A stretch of DNA of 64,000 nucleotides from Nocardia sputorum. Lineage in GTDB: Bacteria > Actinomycetota > Actinomycetes > Mycobacteriales > Mycobacteriaceae. Shown one piece after another: positions 28,145 through 37,511 of the stretch (positions within the stretch are counted from its first letter, which is position 1; every line of letters begins with the position of its first letter). The notes under the pieces were generated by a model. That model ran no database searches. It was given only the letters and a program-made list of their open reading frames with translations, and was not told where the DNA came from. The stretch is from assembly GCF_027924405.1 (NCBI RefSeq), contig NZ_AP026978.1:3472001-3536000 (forward strand), given 5' to 3'. Position numbers and translations under genes: made by a program.

Positions 28145-28173
28145 ATCCTAGAGCGACATCTGTCGCATTAAGA
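28145..28173 (-). promoter_or_regulatory. Candidate promoter with operator palindrome for the acetyltransferase operon
   Basis: GCGACA-TC-TGTCGC (28153-28166) is a perfect inverted repeat. On the minus strand it lies in the 17-bp spacer between a weak -35 (TCTTAA, 28173-28168) and a -10 (TAGGAT, 28150-28145), 26 bp before the acetyltransferase start. Binding of the divergent TetR protein here would block the promoter. The -35 match is poor, so the palindrome is the stronger part of the call. Confidence 0.5.
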
Positions 28174-28219
28174 TGCTGGCACAGCCATGCCGCCTTGATC
28201 AACCGGATACTGATTGCCG

Positions 28220-28846
28220 ATGACAGACTCATGGGACACGACGACCGACCGCCGTCCGGGCGGTCGCACCGCCCGCATCCGCGCCCAGGTTCTCGATGCG
28301 GTGCGCGCCGAACTCGCCGAAGGCGGTCACGAACGACTCACGATGGAGGGTGTCGCGACGCGGGCCGGAGTACACCGCGCCACGGTCTATCGGCGTTGGC
28401 GCGATGTCGGCGGCCTGCTCGTGGACGTCATCGACGCCGCCGGCGAAATCGACTGGCAGCCGCCGGACACCGGCTCGCTGCGTGGCGATCTGACGGCCCT
28501 CAACCAGGAGATTCGGGAATCCCTCGTCGTACAACCGTCGCTCGCTGTCGCCTTGATGGCCGCCTCGTTCCATTCCGAACAGGCCGCGCGGGCCCAGACG
28601 CGGCTGTGGACGGACCGGTACGCCCAGTGCGAGATCCTCGTCGAGCGCGCCATCGAGCGCGGTGAACTCCCCGCACAGCACACGGACGCGCAGCGCCTGC
28701 TGATCGCCGCCACGGCGCCGCTCTACCACGAGATCGTGCTTCTGCGTGCCGATCCGGACCCGCAACTCCCGGAACGGGCCGCGCAGGCAGCGGTCCTGGC
28801 GGCTGCCGCAGGTGCCTTCTGCGTCCGCCGGGAAGGGAGCGTGTGA
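28220..28846 (+). CDS. TetR family transcriptional regulator
   Basis: A 208-residue regulator. The N-terminal helix-turn-helix includes LTMEGVATRAGVHRATVYRRW (about 40-60), and the C-terminal ligand domain is all-helical. It is divergent from the Vat-type acetyltransferase across 100 bp containing one clear palindrome, the usual arrangement for a repressor that controls both itself and a resistance gene. ATG 28220 is preferred over the TTG at 28214. Confidence 0.92.
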   Translation: MTDSWDTTTDRRPGGRTARIRAQVLDAVRAELAEGGHERLTMEGVATRAGVHRATVYRRWRDVGGLLVDVIDAAGEIDWQPPDTGSLRGDLTALNQEIRESLVVQPSLAVALMAASFHSEQAARAQTRLWTDRYAQCEILVERAIERGELPAQHTDAQRLLIAATAPLYHEIVLLRADPDPQLPERAAQAAVLAAAAGAFCVRREGSV

Positions 28847-28870
28847 CGGCGCGCCATGTCGTTCGCCGTC
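28844..28870. terminator. Possible weak terminator hairpin
   Basis: GACGGCG (28845-28851) and CGCCGTC (28864-28870) can pair around a 12-base loop, starting at the TetR stop codon. It lies between two convergent genes. There is no T-run, so this is only a candidate. Confidence 0.3.
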
Positions 28871-28905
28871 GCTCTACGGGAACAGGGCCCAGATGCGCCG
28901 ACCGG

Positions 28906-29694
28906 TCATGGGGCGGCGCGGTGGCGGTGACCGGTGCGGTAGCGGCCCGGGGTGGTGCCGACGATCTGGGTGAACGCTGCGGTGAAGCTGCTGGGGTTGG
29001 CCCAGCCGCAGGCGTGCGCTACGCGGGTGGTGTCGTGGCCGTCGGCGAGCAACACCAGTGCGTGGTAGATGCGTAGCTGGGTGCGCCACTCGTAGAAGGT
29101 CATGCCGAGCTCGTGGTGGAACAGGCGGCTGAGGGTGCGGGCACTGGCTCCGATCGCGCGCCCGATCTCGGCCAGTGGCGTGTTGTCGGCGGGGTTGTCG
29201 TAGAGCATCCGCGCGACGGCTCGCAGTCGGTCGTCGCGGGGTTGCGGCAGCACGAGTGGCTGCTCGTGTGCTTCCTGGAGTTCATCGACGAGGACGCGAT
29301 GCAGGCGAGCGCGTGCGGCGCGGTCGTGCTCGCGGGGGCCGGTGAGGGTGAGCAGAATTTCCCGGGCGAGGTCGGAGGCCAGGAACACGGCGGGATGGCC
29401 CGGTACGAGCCGGGCCAGGGAGGGGGTCAGGAAGACGATCCGCATATCGGTGTCGCCGTGCGCGCGGTGATAGTGCGTGAACTCGGCGGGAGTCCAGGCG
29501 ATGCGATTGGCGGGAACGATCGATGTGCCCCGTTCGGTGTGCACGGACAGGACGCCACGGGCCGCGTACACCAGATGTCCACGGGCATGCGAATGCGCCG
29601 AAATCGTTCCCCCCGAAGGCCACAGATGCACCCCTGCCGACGGCATCAGCCGGGATGCCGGACCGGGCCGGGGAAGTTGGCGGCCAACGGGCAT
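28906..29694 (-). CDS. AraC family transcriptional regulator
   Basis: A 262-residue regulator. An N-terminal cupin-like sensing domain contains HSHARGHLVYAARG. The C-terminal double helix-turn-helix runs from about 165 to 250, with IGASARTLSRLFHHELGMTF and CGWANPSSFTAAF plus the closing PGRYR. It is divergent from the oxidoreductase at 29812, so it probably controls that gene. Start-to-start distance is about 120 bp. Confidence 0.93.
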   Translation of the reverse strand: MPVGRQLPRPGPASRLMPSAGVHLWPSGGTISAHSHARGHLVYAARGVLSVHTERGTSIVPANRIAWTPAEFTHYHRAHGDTDMRIVFLTPSLARLVPGHPAVFLASDLAREILLTLTGPREHDRAARARLHRVLVDELQEAHEQPLVLPQPRDDRLRAVARMLYDNPADNTPLAEIGRAIGASARTLSRLFHHELGMTFYEWRTQLRIYHALVLLADGHDTTRVAHACGWANPSSFTAAFTQIVGTTPGRYRTGHRHRAAP

Positions 29695-29811
29695 GAGTTG
29701 GCATTCTATCGGTGGTCGGCCGCACGGTCTTGCGGCGACAGTGGACGCATGCGTGATGTTCTTCGATCAGACGGCGCTGCCGACGCGATGCGGTACGCGA
29801 CGAGTACGACG

Positions 29812-30789
29812 ATGCGGGCGGCGGTCTGCCTGCGGGCGGGCGGCCCGGAGGTGCTCGAGATCCGTGAGCTGCCGGTACCGGCGGTGCGCGAGGGCTGGAG
29901 CCTGGTGCGGGTGCAGGGCGCGGGCTTGAACCGCTCGGAGCTGCGAACCCGTCAAGGGCATTCCCCGAACGTGCGGTTCCCCCGTGTGCTCGGGATCGAA
30001 TGCGTGGGAATCGTGGCAGCCTCCACCGACCCCTCGTTGCCGGTCGGCGCGACCGTCGCGGCGGTGATGGGTGAGATGGGCCGGGCATTCGACGGCGGCT
30101 ACGCCGAGTACGCGTTGTTGCCGAATTCGCTGCTGATGCCGGTCACCACCACGTTGCCGTGGGCGGTGCTGGCCGCGCTACCCGAGACATACCTGACCGC
30201 GCAGGGCGCACTGGATGCGCTGGGGGTCGCGCCGGATGCCCGGGGGCGGTTGCTGATCCGTGGCGTGACCTCGTCGGTGGGGATGGCGGCCGCGTCGATC
30301 GCCTCCGGGTGTGGCATCGAGATCGCGGCCACGACTCGGCGGCACGGCAAGATCGACACGGTGGCCGCGGCCGGTGTCGACCACGTGTTGCTCGACGACG
30401 ATGGATCGCTCGCGGCGAGCGTGCACGCGGTCTGGCCCGAGGGTCCGGACTACGTGCTGGATCTCGTCGGGGCTCGCACGGCGACGGACTCGTTGCGCCT
30501 GGTCCGCCGCGGCGGGACGGTGTGCGTGGCCGGTTCGCTGAGTGGGTGGCTGATCTCGGACTTCGAACCGATAGCGATGATCCCGTCCGGGACGAAGCTC
30601 ACGGCCTTCCACAGCGACACCATCAAGGGCAGCGCGGGCGCCACCGTGCTGCAGCGGGTGATCCACGCCGTCGAGGCCGGTGTCTATCGACCCAACCTCG
30701 ACCGCGTTTTCGCTCTGGACGACATCGTCGCCGCCCACCGGTACATGGATGACAACCGAGCCACCGGAAAGGTCGTCGTGGCGCCCTGA
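29812..30789 (+). CDS. Zinc-independent alcohol dehydrogenase/quinone oxidoreductase
   Basis: A 325-residue medium-chain dehydrogenase/reductase. It opens with MRAAVCLRAGGPEVLEI, typical of quinone oxidoreductases. It has a GroES-like first half and a nucleotide-binding half with TSSVGMAAASIA. The catalytic-zinc Cys/His and the structural-zinc cysteines are absent. ATG 29812 is chosen by family alignment; in-frame ATGs at 29788 and 29749 would add 8 or 21 residues. Likely an NADPH-dependent enone or quinone reductase controlled by the divergent AraC protein. Confidence 0.85.
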   Translation: MRAAVCLRAGGPEVLEIRELPVPAVREGWSLVRVQGAGLNRSELRTRQGHSPNVRFPRVLGIECVGIVAASTDPSLPVGATVAAVMGEMGRAFDGGYAEYALLPNSLLMPVTTTLPWAVLAALPETYLTAQGALDALGVAPDARGRLLIRGVTSSVGMAAASIASGCGIEIAATTRRHGKIDTVAAAGVDHVLLDDDGSLAASVHAVWPEGPDYVLDLVGARTATDSLRLVRRGGTVCVAGSLSGWLISDFEPIAMIPSGTKLTAFHSDTIKGSAGATVLQRVIHAVEAGVYRPNLDRVFALDDIVAAHRYMDDNRATGKVVVAP

Positions 30790-30802
30790 GCACTCGCCGG
30801 GC

Positions 30803-32257
30803 TCATAGCCGGTTTCCGGCAGGTCTGTCGGCGAGCCAGCGCCTGGTCGCGGGGGACATGGTGCACAGCAACCCCGTGCAGGAGAACAGCAGGACTGTGC
30901 CGACGAAGATCAAGTCGCTGGCGCGGTTGTCGCCGGTCAGGCTCGCGCCCAAGCCGACCAGGCAGACGAGCGTGATGATCCCGGTGCCGAGTGCCACGGC
31001 GACGCGGCCCGCTCGCCTGCGCCGGAACAGTCCGATCGAGCCGCCGATCAGCAACAGCGCCATCGTGGTGGCGATGGCAATGGGGGGCAGAAGTTCGAGC
31101 GCGGTCTCACGTAGCGTCTGGCGGTGACCGTATTCGATGCGCGGGGTCATCAGCTCATGCACTCCGTTGGCGAGGATCAGGCAGAAGACCAACCCGAACG
31201 CGAACGCGATGACGGCGCCGATCCGGGGCACCACGCCGGAGGGCCGGACGGGATCGTGGACGGGCGTGAGCGGCTGCAGCGGCGGGAGCTGCTCGGCGCG
31301 CCACCGGGGCTCCGAAGGCTGGTTCAGCATGGTCGGGGCCGAACGCGGCCACGGGTCGATCGCCGTGGCCGGGTGGGCCGAGCGCTGGTTGACGAAAGTC
31401 GGCGCGGGTGCCGGGGCGGGAACCTCACCGTGCAGGGCCGCCGCCGCGGCCGCCGCGAAATCGCCGCAGCCGGCGAAGCGTTCGTCGCGGTGTTTGGCCA
31501 TCGAGCGGGCGATCACCTCGTCGAGTCGCCGTGGCAGCTCCGGCCGGATGTCGCTGAGCCGCGGCACCGGCTTGGCGATGTGTCCGGCGACGATTTGACC
31601 GGGGTTGGTGGAGGGGAACGGCGGTTGCCCTGCCAGCATCGTGTAGAGGGTGCAGCCGAGGGAGTATTGATCGGCGCGGTGATCGACCGGCTCACCGGAC
31701 AGTTGTTCCGGTGAGGCATAGGCCAGTGTGGCGGTGAACGTTCCGGTGGCCGTCAATTTGGTGTCGGCGTCGAGCAATCGCGCGATCCCGAAATCCGTGA
31801 GCAGAGCGCGTGTTTCGCGACCCGCTTCCGGCTCGGCGATCAGGATGTTGGCCGGTTTGATGTCACGATGCAGCACACCTCGGCTGTGTGCGTAGTCCAG
31901 CGCCTTCGCCGTATCGCCGACGATCTGCAGGACCTGTTCCGGGCGGGTGGACCGGGGATCGAGCCGGGCGGCGTCGGTGCCGCGGACGTACTGCATGGAA
32001 ATCCACAGGTGCCCGTCGTGCGTGCCGCGATCGTACACGCCCACGATGCCCGGATGTTCCAGGCGGGCAACGACATTGGCTTCCTGCTCGAAACGTCTGC
32101 GCAGCTCCTCGTCCTCGGACACCGCGCGATTGAGCAGTTTGAGCGCCACCAGTCGTGGCAGGCGCGGGTGGCGGGCCAGATAGACGGTCCCCATGCCGCC
32201 TTGCCCGAGCACGCCCTCGATCAGGTACCCGGCGAACGACTCCTGCTGCCTCAACAC
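30803..32257 (-). CDS. Membrane Ser/Thr protein kinase with four C-terminal helices
   Basis: A 484-residue PknB-type kinase. The catalytic domain (about 1-270) has GQGGMGTVYLA, the VALKLL lysine, HRDIKPANI, DFGIARL and ASPEQL, all intact. A Pro-rich linker follows. Residues 345-470 contain four hydrophobic segments rather than the single helix plus PASTA domains of PknB, so the sensor lies in the membrane or in short loops. It is on the minus strand after the VOC protein with a 167-bp gap. The substrate is not evident. Confidence 0.92.
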   Translation of the reverse strand: MLRQQESFAGYLIEGVLGQGGMGTVYLARHPRLPRLVALKLLNRAVSEDEELRRRFEQEANVVARLEHPGIVGVYDRGTHDGHLWISMQYVRGTDAARLDPRSTRPEQVLQIVGDTAKALDYAHSRGVLHRDIKPANILIAEPEAGRETRALLTDFGIARLLDADTKLTATGTFTATLAYASPEQLSGEPVDHRADQYSLGCTLYTMLAGQPPFPSTNPGQIVAGHIAKPVPRLSDIRPELPRRLDEVIARSMAKHRDERFAGCGDFAAAAAAALHGEVPAPAPAPTFVNQRSAHPATAIDPWPRSAPTMLNQPSEPRWRAEQLPPLQPLTPVHDPVRPSGVVPRIGAVIAFAFGLVFCLILANGVHELMTPRIEYGHRQTLRETALELLPPIAIATTMALLLIGGSIGLFRRRRAGRVAVALGTGIITLVCLVGLGASLTGDNRASDLIFVGTVLLFSCTGLLCTMSPATRRWLADRPAGNRL

Positions 32258-32424
32258 CGATGGCCCCCTTCCGATCCCGGCCCACCCGGACCGCAGGCAG
32301 CATAACCCCCCGTTTCCGGATCAGCGGCGCTCAGACCGCGATCACGCGGCCGATCCATCGCGTGCGCCTTCTCGGCATACCGGCTCGTCTCGGTCGATCG
32401 CTTCCGGCACCCCGTCGGGTGTCG

Positions 32425-32826
32425 TCACCGGACGCCCGGATGGCCTGTCGACACCTCGACCCGGCGGCGGAGCAGGCAGAATTCGTTCCCCTCCGGATCG
32501 GCCAGTACGTGCCACGGTGCGTCGGCGGGCTGGCCGATGTCGACCTTGCGCGCGCCGGCGGCGAGTAGCCGCTCCAGTTCGGCGTCCTGCTCGCGGTCGG
32601 TGGGATTCACGTCGAAGTGGACCGGCAGTTTCCCGCGCTTCGGCTCGGTGCTGCGAAGGAACACCACTGTGGGCTGCGGCCCTCCGAACCCGGTTCCGGG
32701 TGGCCCGATCTCCAGAGCGTCGCCCTCCCAGCCGAGTTCGACGTAGCCGAGGACTTCGCACCAGAAGTCGGCGAGCCGTTGCGGATCGGCGCAGTCGATG
32801 ACGAGTTCGGTGATCCTGCAAGCCAT
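32425..32826 (-). CDS. VOC family (glyoxalase-like) protein
   Basis: A 133-residue single-domain protein with the beta-alpha-beta-beta-beta fold pattern repeated. LADFWCEVLGY is in the first half, and VLADPEGNEFCLL, the standard C-terminal block of glyoxalase-like proteins, is in the second. The function is unassigned; members include small-molecule binding resistance proteins and dioxygenases. ATG 32826 gives a start at MACRITEL, immediately before the first strand. Confidence 0.85.
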   Translation of the reverse strand: MACRITELVIDCADPQRLADFWCEVLGYVELGWEGDALEIGPPGTGFGGPQPTVVFLRSTEPKRGKLPVHFDVNPTDREQDAELERLLAAGARKVDIGQPADAPWHVLADPEGNEFCLLRRRVEVSTGHPGVR

Positions 32827-32999
32827 GCACGCGACACTACGCGCGCACGGCAGTTCCTTCGGGATGCCAGGCCCTCTCGGTGGCACAGAGCACGCCGGCT
32901 GCTCGAGCCCAACCGCCCATTCGAGCTGTCGCGCGACGGTAAGAGGGAGGAACGCCCGCTCACGGCCGCGTCGAGCGCGGCGGCGCTCGCGTGTCGGGC

Positions 33000-35402
33000 T
33001 CAGCCGAGCAGTTCCCGGCTCAACGCCAGCAGTTCCGCGGTCGAGAGGACTTCCTCCGCCCCCGGCGGTCGCTGATCCGCCTCCGGCGCGGCGGGGGCCG
33101 GGGACGGCGCCTCCGTCGCCGGGTTCGCCGGGGTGAGGCGGAGGTCGAGCTCAGCCGCCAACAACTCGACGGTGGGGCAGCCCCAGATGACGGCGGCGGG
33201 GACGTCGACACCGAGGCGGGCCCCGAGGCGCGCCGACAGCTCCACGGCGTGCACCGAGCCGATCCCGAGCTGCTCGAAGTTCTGCCGCACGGCCACCCGG
33301 TCGGGCGCGATGCCGACGACTTCGGCCAGTTCGGTGGTGACCAGGGTGGCGAGCGCCGCGAGACCAGGCGTAGTTCCGTGCTCTCCGGCCCCAGAGGGCG
33401 ACGCGAGCGCTGCCGGGCGCGGTAGCGAGTCGGCAACCGTCGCGGTGGTCACGATCCTTTCCGGAGTCGTCACCGACGCCACCGCAGGCGACCTTCGAAC
33501 CGATCCGTCAGGAGAAGCGATTTCGACGAGCGATTCATCCCGCGCAGGCGTCGCGGGCGCGGCGACGCCGAGTGCCTGGTCCTGGGCCTGCGGGTCCGCC
33601 CAGTGCCGTTCGCGCTGGAACGGATAGGTGGGCAGCGAGATCGTGCGGCCCGGCGGGTTCACCGCCGCCCAGTCGGGTTCCACGCCACGCTCGAACAGCG
33701 TGCCCGCCGCGCGCAGTAGGTCGCGACGAGCCACGGCGCCGGGACGCAGGGCCGCGCTCAGCACGAGGCCCAGCACCTCGTTCTCGTCTGCGTCGGCGTC
33801 CTCGGTGGCGCCGTCGAGATAGGCGTCGAGGAATTCCACAACTTGGTCGACATCGTCGGCTACCGTCGCAATGCGCTGCTGGAGAACGGCTCTCGTGGCG
33901 AGAGTATGCGCGAGGTCCCCCAAGCGGATATCCGGATGGTCCACGAGATACTCCCGCAGCCGACGTGCGTGCTCCCGCAGCGCGGCTTCGCTGCGTGCGG
34001 ACAGCACCACCAGCCGCTCCGAGACGCCGCTGTCGCCGACCGGTTCCAACGCGGGCGCGGCTTCGACGAGGACGTGAGCGTTCGAGCCGCCGAAACCGAA
34101 CGCGCTCACCGCGGCGCGCGCGGGGCCGTCGTGGCGCGGCCACGCCATCGCGGTGTCGGCCACCCGCACTCCGGTCGCGGCGGGATCGAACTCGGCGGGC
34201 ACACGGTCGAAGTGGAGACTGCGCGGGATCCGCCGACGCGACACGGCAAGCGCGACTTTCACCAGTCCGGCCATGCCCGCGGCCGCCTCGGTGTGCCCGA
34301 TGTTCGTCTTGACGGAGCCGACGATCAGCGGCTCGCCGAGAGCTCTGCCCGCGCCGTACACCGCGGCCAACGCGGAAAGTTCGGCACGGTCACCGACGGC
34401 GGTGCCGGTGCCGTGCGCCTCGACGTAGTCGATCGTCGAAGGGTCCACTCCCGCCCGCTCGCAGGCCCGCCGCAGCAGTTGCCGCTGCCCGTCGGCGCTG
34501 CTGGCGGGCATGGAGTGGTGCCTGCCGTTGTTGTTGGTGGCGCTGCCGAGCAGGGTGCAGTAGACGCGGTCGCCGTCACGCAGGGCCTGGCGCAGTGGTT
34601 TGAGCACGACGACCGCGCCGCCTTCACCGCGCACGTAGCCGTCGGCGGAGGCGTCGAAGGCGCGGGATCGGCCACCGGCGGACAGCACACCCAGCGCGGA
34701 CAATCCGATCGCGGTCTCCGGTATCAGGTTCAGTTGCACGCCACCCGCGAGGGCCAGCGCGCTCTCCCCTGCCCGCAGGGCCTGGCAGGCCAGATGCACG
34801 GCGACCAGCGATCCGGCGCAGGAGGCGTTCACGGTCATGCTGGGTCCATCGAAACCCAGGACGTACGACACCCGGTTGGCGATCACGCCTTCGACATCTC
34901 CGGTGCTGGTGAACGGCGTGATCGCGGTGGCGCCCCTGGCGAGCTTGACGGCGCGATAATCGTTGAACTTGTTGGCGAAGTACACACCGGTGCGCGGCGC
35001 CCGATCGGGCCGGATCCCCGCGTCTTCGCATGCCTCCCAAGCCAATTCCAGTGCCAAGCGTTGCTGCGGATCCATGTCGGCGGCCTCGCGCGGGGTGATG
35101 CCGAAGAACTCGGCGTCGAAGCCGGCGACATCCGCCAGATACCCACCGGCGACCGACACCGTCTTGCCCGCGGCGGCTCGGTCGGAGCCGAGATGATCCC
35201 CCGGCCAGCGGCCGGGCGGGGGCGCGTCGGCGATCGCGTCGGTCTCCTCGATCAGCAACCGCCACAACGCTTCCGGTGAATCGGCGCCTCCGGCGAAGCG
35301 GCAACTCATGCCGATCACGGCGATGGGCTCCGCGGCACGCGCCGCGGCGTCGACCTCCGGCTGGGGACGGATGCGCCGCTTGGCCTTCTTCACGCTATTC
35401 AC
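33000..35402 (-). CDS. Solitary KS-ACP polyketide synthase without AT
   Basis: An 800-residue protein. The ketosynthase covers about residues 25-460: NASCAGS with C195 (most modular KS domains have DTACSSS), EAHGTGT, KTNIGH and SAFGFGGSNAH. A YPFQRERHW tail follows, as in the trans-AT synthase. A Pro/Thr-rich linker leads to a C-terminal ACP whose attachment motif is LGIGS, so the usual Asp before the serine is Gly. No AT, KR, DH or TE is present. GTG 35402 is chosen because it leads directly into the basic leader and the KS; the frame is open further upstream to 35561. It could add one extra module to the main synthase, using the free AT at 12329, or it may make something separate. It is the last PKS gene in the window. 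Confidence 0.87.
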   Translation of the reverse strand: MNSVKKAKRRIRPQPEVDAAARAAEPIAVIGMSCRFAGGADSPEALWRLLIEETDAIADAPPPGRWPGDHLGSDRAAAGKTVSVAGGYLADVAGFDAEFFGITPREAADMDPQQRLALELAWEACEDAGIRPDRAPRTGVYFANKFNDYRAVKLARGATAITPFTSTGDVEGVIANRVSYVLGFDGPSMTVNASCAGSLVAVHLACQALRAGESALALAGGVQLNLIPETAIGLSALGVLSAGGRSRAFDASADGYVRGEGGAVVVLKPLRQALRDGDRVYCTLLGSATNNNGRHHSMPASSADGQRQLLRRACERAGVDPSTIDYVEAHGTGTAVGDRAELSALAAVYGAGRALGEPLIVGSVKTNIGHTEAAAGMAGLVKVALAVSRRRIPRSLHFDRVPAEFDPAATGVRVADTAMAWPRHDGPARAAVSAFGFGGSNAHVLVEAAPALEPVGDSGVSERLVVLSARSEAALREHARRLREYLVDHPDIRLGDLAHTLATRAVLQQRIATVADDVDQVVEFLDAYLDGATEDADADENEVLGLVLSAALRPGAVARRDLLRAAGTLFERGVEPDWAAVNPPGRTISLPTYPFQRERHWADPQAQDQALGVAAPATPARDESLVEIASPDGSVRRSPAVASVTTPERIVTTATVADSLPRPAALASPSGAGEHGTTPGLAALATLVTTELAEVVGIAPDRVAVRQNFEQLGIGSVHAVELSARLGARLGVDVPAAVIWGCPTVELLAAELDLRLTPANPATEAPSPAPAAPEADQRPPGAEEVLSTAELLALSRELLG

Positions 35403-35482
35403 CTGCCCGCGATCCACCGGCCGCACACCCGCGCAGCGGGTGAGGCGGTGAATCCGCCGATCTTGTTGTGGGGTAGGGACAT

Positions 35483-36022
35483 GTGCCGGAGACTCTACCT
35501 GTGCTGTTTTCCGAACGTCCCGTTTTCGCTCGGGTGACGTCCGCGCTGGGGGGCGAGGCACGGCGTCGAGAACTATTACGTTTCGCCTCTGTCGGTGTCG
35601 CCGCGTTCACGCTGGACACCGCGGTTTTCCTGACTTTGAAGAGCACTGTGCTCGAGGCGCATCCGGTCACGGCGAAAGTGGTCGCGGTGCTGGCGGCGAT
35701 CACGCTGTCGTATGTGCTCAACAAGCAGTGGTCCTTCGACGGGCGCGGCGGGCGGCGCGGTCATCACGAGGCCGCGCTGTTCTATCTGGTCAGTTTCCTG
35801 GCCGTCGCGATCAACACCGCACCGCTGTGGGTGTCGCGGTATGTGCTGCATCTCGAGGTGCCCGAGGTCTCCCGCTTCACCCAGAACCTGGCCGACTTCG
35901 TCGCCGCGCAGCTCATCGGCACGGCGCTGGGCATGGTGTTCCGGTTCTGGGCATTCGTGCGGGTGGTGTTCCCGGACGAGGTGCAGGGGCCCGGCGCGGC
36001 GGGGGAGTTCCGCTCACCCTGA
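35483..36022 (+). CDS. GtrA family membrane protein
   Basis: A 179-residue protein with four hydrophobic segments. The sequence LLRFASVGVAAFTLDTAVF and the NKQWSF motif after the second helix are typical of GtrA proteins, which are linked to translocation of polyprenyl-phosphate sugars or to cell-wall glycan modification. GTG 35483 is the start. It diverges from the KS-ACP gene across 80 bp. A link to the lipid-sugar pathway of the PKS cluster is possible but has no local support. Confidence 0.85.
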   Translation: MPETLPVLFSERPVFARVTSALGGEARRRELLRFASVGVAAFTLDTAVFLTLKSTVLEAHPVTAKVVAVLAAITLSYVLNKQWSFDGRGGRRGHHEAALFYLVSFLAVAINTAPLWVSRYVLHLEVPEVSRFTQNLADFVAAQLIGTALGMVFRFWAFVRVVFPDEVQGPGAAGEFRSP

Positions 36023-36127
36023 CGGCAACCCTGCCATGCGTGATCGCGCACCGTACGGGCCGAATCGCCTCGCCGCGATACCCCGGCCGGACGTCCGCCC
36101 GGCCGCGCGGGTGGTAGGAAAGGGAGC

Positions 36128-37489
36128 GTGTCCGCAACTGGCGAAGGAATCGACCCGAACAGAAGCTCCCGCGCGGTATCGGAAGTGGTGGAGCTGGTCA
36201 GTACGCTGATCCGCTTCGACACCTCCAACACCGGCGATCTGGCCACCACCAAGGGGGAGCGCGAATGCGCGCAGTGGGTGGCCGACCAGCTGCATCAAGC
36301 GGGATACGTCACCGAATACGTCGAGTCCGGCGCGGACGGGCGCGGCAACGTCTTCGCGCGGCTGGAGGGAGCCGACCGCAGTCGTGGCGCGCTGATGATC
36401 CACGGGCACCTGGACGTGGTGCCCGCCCAAGCCGCGGACTGGAGCGTGCACCCGTTCTCCGGCGCGGTGCGCGACGGTTACGTGTGGGGTCGCGGCGCGA
36501 TCGACATGAAGGACATGGTCGGGATGACGCTGGCGGTGGCGCGCCAGTTCAAGCTCGAGGGCACGGTGCCGCCGCGCGATCTGGTCTTCGCCTTCCTCGC
36601 CGACGAGGAGAACGGCGGCAAGTGGGGCTCGCAGTGGCTGGTGGACAACCGCCCCGATCTGTTCGACGGCGTCACCGAGGCGGTGGGGGAGGTCGGCGGG
36701 TTCTCGCTGACCGTACCGCGGCCCGACGGCACCGAGCGCAGGCTGTACCTGGTGGAGACCGCCGAGAAGGGCCTGGGCTGGATGCGATTGCGGGCCAAGG
36801 CCCGCGCCGGTCACGGCTCGTTCCTGCACGAGGACAACGCGGTCACCATCCTCGCCGAGGCGGTGGCCCGGCTGGGCAAACACACCTTCCCCCTGGTGCT
36901 CTCGGATTCGGTGGCCGCGTTCCTCGCCGCCGTCGCCGAGGAGACGGGCCTGGAGTTCGATCCGGCGAGCCCCGACATCGAGGGCCAGCTGGCGAAGCTG
37001 GGCACCATTTCCCGCATCATCGGCGCCACCCTGCGCGACACGGCGAACCCCACCATGCTGCAGGCCGGTTACAAGGCCAACGTGATCCCGCAGACCGCCG
37101 AAGCGGTGGTGGACTGCCGCGTGGTGCCCGGGCGGCAGGCGGCGTTCGAGCAGGAGGTGGACGAGCTGATCGGCCCCGACGTCGAACGCGAGTGGATCAC
37201 CAAGCTCGACTCCTACGAGACGACCTTCGACGGCGATCTGGTCGACGCGATGAACAACGCCGTGCTGGCCCACGATCCGCGCGGCCGCACCGTGCCCTAC
37301 ATGCTCTCCGGCGGCACCGACGCGAAAGCGTTCGCCCGCTTGGGTATTCGCTGCTTCGGCTTCGCGCCGTTGCAGCTGCCCCCGGAGCTGGACTTCACCG
37401 CCCTGTTCCACGGCGTCGACGAGCGGGTGCCGGTGGAGGCCCTCGAATTCGGCACCCGCGTGCTGGAACACTTCCTACTGCACAGCTGA
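36128..37489 (+). CDS. M20 family metallopeptidase (DapE/ArgE-like)
   Basis: A 453-residue zinc peptidase. Metal ligands are visible in [21 protein letters not shown] and ADEENGG, with the late His block [12 protein letters not shown]. It starts at GTG 36128 with GGAAAGGGA just upstream. The PEBP gene follows after 22 bp. The M20-PEBP pair is a conserved mycobacterial neighbourhood (Rv2141c-Rv2140c in M. tuberculosis, from memory). Substrate unknown; it is probably a dipeptidase or amidohydrolase. Confidence 0.93.
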   Translation: MSATGEGIDPNRSSRAVSEVVELVSTLIRFDTSNTGDLATTKGERECAQWVADQLHQAGYVTEYVESGADGRGNVFARLEGADRSRGALMIHGHLDVVPAQAADWSVHPFSGAVRDGYVWGRGAIDMKDMVGMTLAVARQFKLEGTVPPRDLVFAFLADEENGGKWGSQWLVDNRPDLFDGVTEAVGEVGGFSLTVPRPDGTERRLYLVETAEKGLGWMRLRAKARAGHGSFLHEDNAVTILAEAVARLGKHTFPLVLSDSVAAFLAAVAEETGLEFDPASPDIEGQLAKLGTISRIIGATLRDTANPTMLQAGYKANVIPQTAEAVVDCRVVPGRQAAFEQEVDELIGPDVEREWITKLDSYETTFDGDLVDAMNNAVLAHDPRGRTVPYMLSGGTDAKAFARLGIRCFGFAPLQLPPELDFTALFHGVDERVPVEALEFGTRVLEHFLLHS

Positions 37490-37511
37490 TCCGATCCGGA
37501 AGAGAGGTTTC

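Noticed and set aside
35483..36022. GtrA protein as flippase of the cluster's lipid-linked sugar
   Set aside because: It is 12 kb from the last cluster gene and sits beside backbone genes; no direct support.
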